Source of the DNA: Theodoxus fluviatilis
Lineage: Eukaryota > Mollusca > Gastropoda > Cycloneritida > Neritidae
Assembly: GCA_034096865.1 (NCBI GenBank)
Contig: JAWQFJ010000637.1
Coordinates: forward strand, 212,501-276,500
Direction: 5' to 3'
Length of the DNA: 64,000 nt
In this document: piece after piece, positions 58,500-64,000 of the stretch
Layout of the letters: every line of letters begins with the position of its first letter
Position numbering within the stretch: position 1 is the first letter of the stretch
Notes under the pieces: model-generated
Database searches by the model: none
Seen by the model: the letters and a program-made list of their open reading frames with translations, nothing else
Told to the model about the DNA's origin: nothing
Translations under genes and position numbers: made by a program

Positions 58500-61400
58500 T
58501 TGGCAGCGGGAACCTACATTCACTTGGGCATTTTCATCTGGCTCGACTTCTCTCTTGGCTGTGGATTAAAGACGAGATGAGGACGCATTCTTCGACGTCA
58601 GCACTTTTTATATTCGGTGAAATCCCACAACTTGTTTCGTGTAACTCCCAAACAGCATGCTGTTGGAAAACAACTGTGACGCTCTAAAGTCAAGCTGTGA
58701 TGGTACATTTTAGACTGAAGTAGCCTCAAAATAAAAGCAAAGTATACCCCTTTTTCATTGGCAATTATGTTGTTTCAACATTATATCTAAAACTCGTGAT
58801 GATGAACATTATTCAATGACGCTGTGAAACAGTTCCATTTTTACCGTTATGAGATGTGGCAACATGGTTCCCTTTGAATTCGTCCATTTTGCTGTCACAT
58901 GCATTGGAAGATAGCGTGGAATGTGTTTATCAACGAATATATAGGCACCAGTTTTGGGGTGTAAAAAAGAATGTAATGTTTAGTTCTCATCGAACACCAT
59001 AACCTGTCGCACGTTTAATAATACGTCAACCGCAAATTATGTCTCTCTTTTTCGCGTTTCGTCGCTGCATCGCATGCCTGAACAAACCAACCCCTTTAGT
59101 CGTCTGGGCTGCATGCGTGAAATCAGATATGCACGTCTCATTCTGTTCTTTTTCTCTGTCTGACTGGTGTTCAGAGCCCCAATTCCACAAGAAGCAGTGC
59201 TGGCCCTGCAACAAGAGGAACACACGTCTCTTTCACGTAATCGCCATCCAAGGTCAAGGCTAGGCGCTGCAGTGAGAGTGGGGCAGGCATCCACATTAGC
59301 TCTCTGCTCTTTGCAGGTCCAGGCGTTCGTGGCCCTGCCTGTCAACACATACCGGGACTGTCCGCTGGACCGCCTGTCGTAGGCAAATTGGCTGATCCAG
59401 ACACTTACGCTGCTCCTCAAGGTCCTGTCTGGGGAAGCAAACAGCCTCGTGTTTCTCAATGGGCGGCAAATTTAGACAAAAGCAAAGTGAAGTTATGCAA
59501 GGAATGCGCCTTTCCCCCCTGTCCAGAAGAACTGCACGGAGTTCACGAGAACAAGAAAACGAGACAGGATGGAGACTATTTCTTCCCGAAGAGATCAATA
59601 ATCCCAAGCCATTCTTTACAAATGTTTGGACCAAAAATGTTTTCAGAACTTGTAAGCATTCAGCACAATATCTGCTGTTGAGGAAATTGTTCAAGGGAAC
59701 GAATTCTACAATGACTCTTGGTCAGAAAAACTACAGATAAAGTACTACAAAATCATGCATCGTCCCAATGCGACATACCAGCCCCACTGCTACTCAGTAA
59801 GACGATGTTTCATAAACTGTGTCACAAGTCAAGATCTAATGTTTCAACAGCAGCCTTCAACATACATAATGTGTAGGAGCTGGAAGCAGGTACTCAAACT
59901 GAGCTGACAAAGACAAGTTGACTTTAACTTTCCGAAATAAAAATTAGCAGATGCAGAAGACCATGAGATTGTCACAGCCTCTTCAATTTATTTATATTTT
60001 CCGTGTTAAACGCAAAGGCGCTGCAAATAAGCCGTTTAACTGCCAAAATGATTAGAATTTTCACCTGTCACCACTCAAGAATGAACTATACAAAGTGTGG
60101 TGGAAGCTATTGCTTACATGGAGCGGTGACCAAAGAAAAGTTGCAGGCACACATAGAAAAACACGGAAAGTAAACAAAAAATTATAACATGTATCGACAC
60201 TGAAATAAAGATGAAACTTTCACACAAAAAGACTACTGAGTGCACAGGCGTATTGCGTCCTTTCCCAAACTTATCTCTCTACTGTAAAATGTTGAAACCC
60301 TCATAAGCTTCGTGCAAAATTTGCTAAAGTGCTTATTTAAGAAAATACTATTTCCAGGGGTAAATGGACAAGTTTACACAATACAAACGACGAACAAAGC
60401 AATATTATGCCGTAACACTTGAAATGTCCTTACACATTTATGATTCATTATTTGTGTCTGTACATGCATTTGCCTTGCATTTGCATTCGTGAGTATTCGT
60501 TTTTCATGATCTCGTCAGATGACGCAATTCCAGATCAGCTGCAGGAGTTCGTTGTCACTATTTCCAACTTAGATTAACACAGAGGAAAAGCAAGCATTTT
60601 CTTAGTCACAATTCACTCGTTTGCAGCCTTTTGGCACAACATACATGTATGTCTGTTAGAGCAAACATAATGTTTCAAATTCATTTTTCAGTTTCAGAAG
60701 AAAAAAATAAAAGCAGTGTTTTCCGTCAAAAACAATCGAAATAAAAACCTTCTGTTCGAGACGGATTCAGTGTTAAGTTCATCTTGAGCCATCTATTTGT
60801 AGCCATTTTTCTCCCGCACTAAACGTTTATCGCTCCTTTGGCTCAGAACCACGCACAAATCTCGGTGGGTATCCCTGGGAACAGCTGGGTCGTTCTTTTC
60901 GTGTCCTCTCTGAACTCAAAGCGCCGTCCTGAAGCAAGCGGCCTGAGCTTGGGCAAACAGGGCTAAAGTGGGGGGCCATATCCGCACGCATTGCACATGT
61001 GTACACGCCGTCGTGTTGAGCCAGTCTCCATGCAGTCCGACTTCGATCGGAGCGCTTGCCAGGGGACAGGACGGGTAAGCCATCTCCTCAGAAAATAGAT
61101 CCTGTAGCATTTGTAGCCCGCTTTTCGCGCCAATCCATCTCACGTGGCTAGGAGCGCGTGTGAACAGTCGTGTCGACGCCTCGGGGCACACCGAGCGGCA
61201 TTGCACAAGAATGTCGACTTCTCTGAGCAGCGGCGTTCAGACTGGCTGGAAGTATTCGACTCTCCCAGGAGCCCCATGTCGTTTGTTTGGGAATGCTTAA
61301 TTGGTATGTTGGAGCCGCGGATGACGGTCGAGCCAACAGCTTCTGAATCAGAAGATTACACTGGCGGGTCTCTGCCACCGGGGGTTCCAAAGGGTCTTTC

Positions 61401-62040
61401 TGTGAAGTTGCTTCTGTTGTGAAGCTGCCAATCTCGATTGTTGTTTCTCCCTATATCAGTTGACAAACTAAGCAAATCGCATCTTAAACATTGGGCGTCT
61501 CAGCTGTCATTTTCCCTCACTTTCTGTGCCAGTTGCGTAGGACGATGAGCAAAACTGCGCCCGCCGTCTGCTGATGACTCGAGGGAGATGTCGCCAAATT
61601 TTAAGGCAGTAATTATAGCAACAATAGAACCACAGCATTTAAATCAGTCTTTTCATTTGTACATATTTTGGTGAAATGTATTCTAATCAGTGCATTATCA
61701 AAGGAATATGACACTCCTTTTTAATTTCCCTTTTCTCTCAATCCTTTTTAACCTCCTTCCACCCGCTCCCATTCCTCCTTTATTACTATTTTTAAAACTT
61801 AGGTAACAATAACAAGTACGTATATATGATCAGACAGCATATCTGTCAAAAGCAATGTATAGAAGAATGGGAAGTAATGCTCACTACGCCTTGTCATTCT
61901 GTTTTCCCTACTTTTCCTTTCTCGATTTCTTTATTAGTTACATATTTCTGAAGTTGGACGTGGGTATTTGTATTAGTTTTTGTCAAGTTTATGCAAAATT
62001 TATTGATGTCTAAATCACATTACATTTTCCTTTTCATAAA
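58500..62040. other. No feature recognised
   Basis: Unique-looking sequence. The open frames at 59037-59740 and 60916-61422 have ordinary composition, but I recognise no domain or splice-matched partner. Confidence 0.45.
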
Positions 62041-62055
62041 TAAATAATGAATGTA

Positions 62056-62199
62056 TATGTGCATGTGGGTGCGTGTGTGTGTATATGTGTGTGTGTGGGT
62101 GGTGTGTGTGTGTGTGTTGTGTGCGCGCGCGCGCGCACTCGTGTGTGTGTGTGTGAGAGAGAGAGATAGATAGAGAGAGATAAATATATAGAGATAGAT

Positions 62200-62270
<71 letters not shown>

Positions 62271-62276
62271 GACGAA
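62056..62276. repeat. (GT)n, (GC)n, (GATA)n, (GA)n compound microsatellite
   Basis: GT-rich 62056-62120, CGCGCGCGCG at 62124-62136, GT, then GA/GATA and GA to 62266. Confidence 0.94.
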
Positions 62277-62966
62277 AGGAAGAGAAGGCAAGGAGAAGAT
62301 ACCGTGACCTGCTGTAATCTAAAACCTTTTACAGGTGATACTACACTAAACTGTTGCTAGTCAGTGGTGGACCTTTGTACAGTTAAAATCATAGAGGTGT
62401 TAGTGAAATTCTTACCTATTACAGTCGTTACCATACTTTAGTGAATTGTTATAAATTAGTGATGGACAAATGTACCCTTAAATACACATATCCCACCCGT
62501 AAAAGAAGCACATCCGTTCCCTTAATACGCCGAGTATGAATTTGACCTAAAATTTACATAGAATATTTCTGGTATAATTTTTGCATAGTCAATGGGCAGC
62601 TCTATTTCAGACAACCTGGATTGCAATTATTCGTTCTGGCACCAGATAGGATGAGTGTCATGCGAAGCGTCGACACTTCCCAAGTCTTCACCTGTAGACA
62701 GACTACGAAGTTTTAGGGCATTGTGTATAGCGAAATCTCTGGTCGACCGTTTTCCTTGTCCATCTCTCAAATAATTAATACCGGATCTGTCAGGGATGAT
62801 ATACTCAACTATGTATTTTGTTCGCAGTATGTAATATTTTGAGAAATTAACTAAAAATAATTCTTCACCCTCTACACTGTCAACACAAAATGGTCAGAGA
62901 ACATCGTTATTTTCTGCCTTATGCCTTCTGTTGATGCGTAGATCATTTATCCCTAGCCTAAATCTG

Positions 62967-63058
62967 AGAGAGAGAGAGAGGGGAGGTAGGGAGGGAAGGA
63001 GGGAGAAAGATTGAGAGAGAGATAACGAGTGAGAGAGAGAGAGAAGAGAGGGAGAAAG

Positions 63059-63117
<59 letters not shown>

Positions 63118-63119
63118 TA
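62967..63119. repeat. (GA)n with internal (TA)n microsatellite
   Basis: GA/GGGA runs, (AT)10 at 63060-63079, then GA. Confidence 0.93.
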
Positions 63120-63599
63120 GTATATAGATGCAGAGACCCCAGGCTCATTGCAATCTGCAAGAGTACCCGACGAGAACCAATACGATAATTTATATGAATA
63201 TCTGCATGTAGGATACATAGGAGTGACAGTAAGTTCAGTTGGGTATCCGCAGCGGATTCAGTCGAAAAGATGTTCACTCATTGAGCTCATGTACTTCCGT
63301 TCGGTCTCCTTTGGAAGGGTCATTTAAAGAACACACTAAACTTCTTACAGTGGTCATAGCTTTAGTGGAAAGGAGGAACGCAAATGGGTCGTTGACATGT
63401 AACGGTACAAATGTCTAGATATACATGTAAGTTGTTTGGTAAATCGCGTGCTGCTCGGCTTTATCTTCATCCGTTTCCTTACAGTTTGGGCACACACACG
63501 GATAAGCCTAAGTTGTGTTTACTAATAAATGTAATAAATGTACAAATCAGTCACGCCAAAATTGATCTTATCCAGACATCTCGAAAAACGTTATCCAAA

Positions 63600-64000
63600 G
63601 CATAAGGATACGACTCTGCATTATGTAGTCATTCGGATCCAGCCTATCGCCCTTCTTGTACAAAGGAACCACTACAGACCGGGACCATACAGGGGGGAAG
63701 TAGTGGGAGTCATAGAGCGTACTGAATACTTTCGTTAGGAAAGGAGCAATTATATCACCGCCGATTTTGTAGCATTCGATTGGTATTTTATCTATCCCTG
63801 CTGATTTCCGTGACTTTATTCTGCGAAGAGTTGTCTTTACTTCCTCCAACGCGATGGGGTCATCTAGAATTGAGTTCGTCACGATAGTTACAGGTATTCG
63901 GGAATTGAGTATACTGGTCAATGCGAGTTTTTCATCGTAATTGTTCAAGTAAAGTTTTTCAAAGTGATCTTTTCAGGTGGTCAGTTTGATATCAACGTTA
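63600..64000 (-). mobile_element. LINE reverse-transcriptase fragment (fingers region), runs off the window
   Basis: The - strand frame 63948-63568 reads LEEVKTTLRRIKSRKSAGID then KIPIECYK and VWSRSVVVPLYKKGDRLDPN DY, the RT 1-2 blocks of LINEs (K-S-x-G-x-D ... P-x-x-K-K-G-D ... D-P-x-N-Y). It loses similarity at about 63625, before the R-G-I-S/T-L block. By style it matches the family whose C-terminus is at 1.6-2.4 kb. Confidence 0.7.

Overview
The window is eukaryotic nuclear DNA, most likely from a mollusc (probably a gastropod). It has GT-AG spliced genes with introns of 0.3 to 4 kb. It is very rich in simple repeats, and its LINE and SINE types are ones I associate with molluscan genomes. 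The species call is an inference, since no rRNA, tRNA or other marker gene is present.

Two real genes can be assembled exon by exon with matching splice phases. On the + strand, eight exons from 2596 to 19208 encode an annexin (four annexin repeats; the N-terminal exon or exons lie upstream of the window). On the - strand, ten exons from 40450 down to 31209 encode a 798-residue secreted GH18 chitinase. It has an Ala/Thr-rich N-terminal extension, a catalytic domain with an intact DGLDMDWE motif, a His/Gly/Ser linker and a C-terminal CBM14 chitin-binding domain. The two genes are tail to tail, about 12 kb apart.

Region by region: 1-2.6 kb holds LINE 3' ends and a long GA/CA tract. 2.9-6.4 kb is a 3'-truncated Ty3/gypsy-type element inside an annexin intron. 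7.5-8.0 kb is a tetranucleotide array, followed by a complete 1.05 kb MULE-like MITE with 9-bp target duplications. 9.8-10.7 kb is an internally deleted LINE with a restriction-like endonuclease. 12.3-13.8 kb is a 31-bp minisatellite, and 15.3-16.4 kb is a 25-bp minisatellite grown inside a tRNA-SINE. 17.2-18.3 kb is an L2/CR1-like LINE fragment.

The segment 22.6-28.8 kb is a three-level nest. A restriction-like-endonuclease LINE is split by a second copy of the MITE, which is itself split by a 2.3 kb element with terminal inverted repeats of about 225 bp. From 41 kb to the end I find no convincing host gene. There are many microsatellites, a 22-bp and a 13-bp satellite array, a 450-bp CNN trinucleotide tract, a Harbinger-type Myb/SANT-like fragment at 57.2 kb and a LINE RT fragment at 63.6 kb.

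The genes do not form a pathway. Annexin is a calcium-dependent membrane-binding protein, and the chitinase is a secreted chitin hydrolase. What links the window is repeat invasion: the annexin introns alone carry a gypsy element, a MITE, two LINE fragments, two minisatellites and a SINE.
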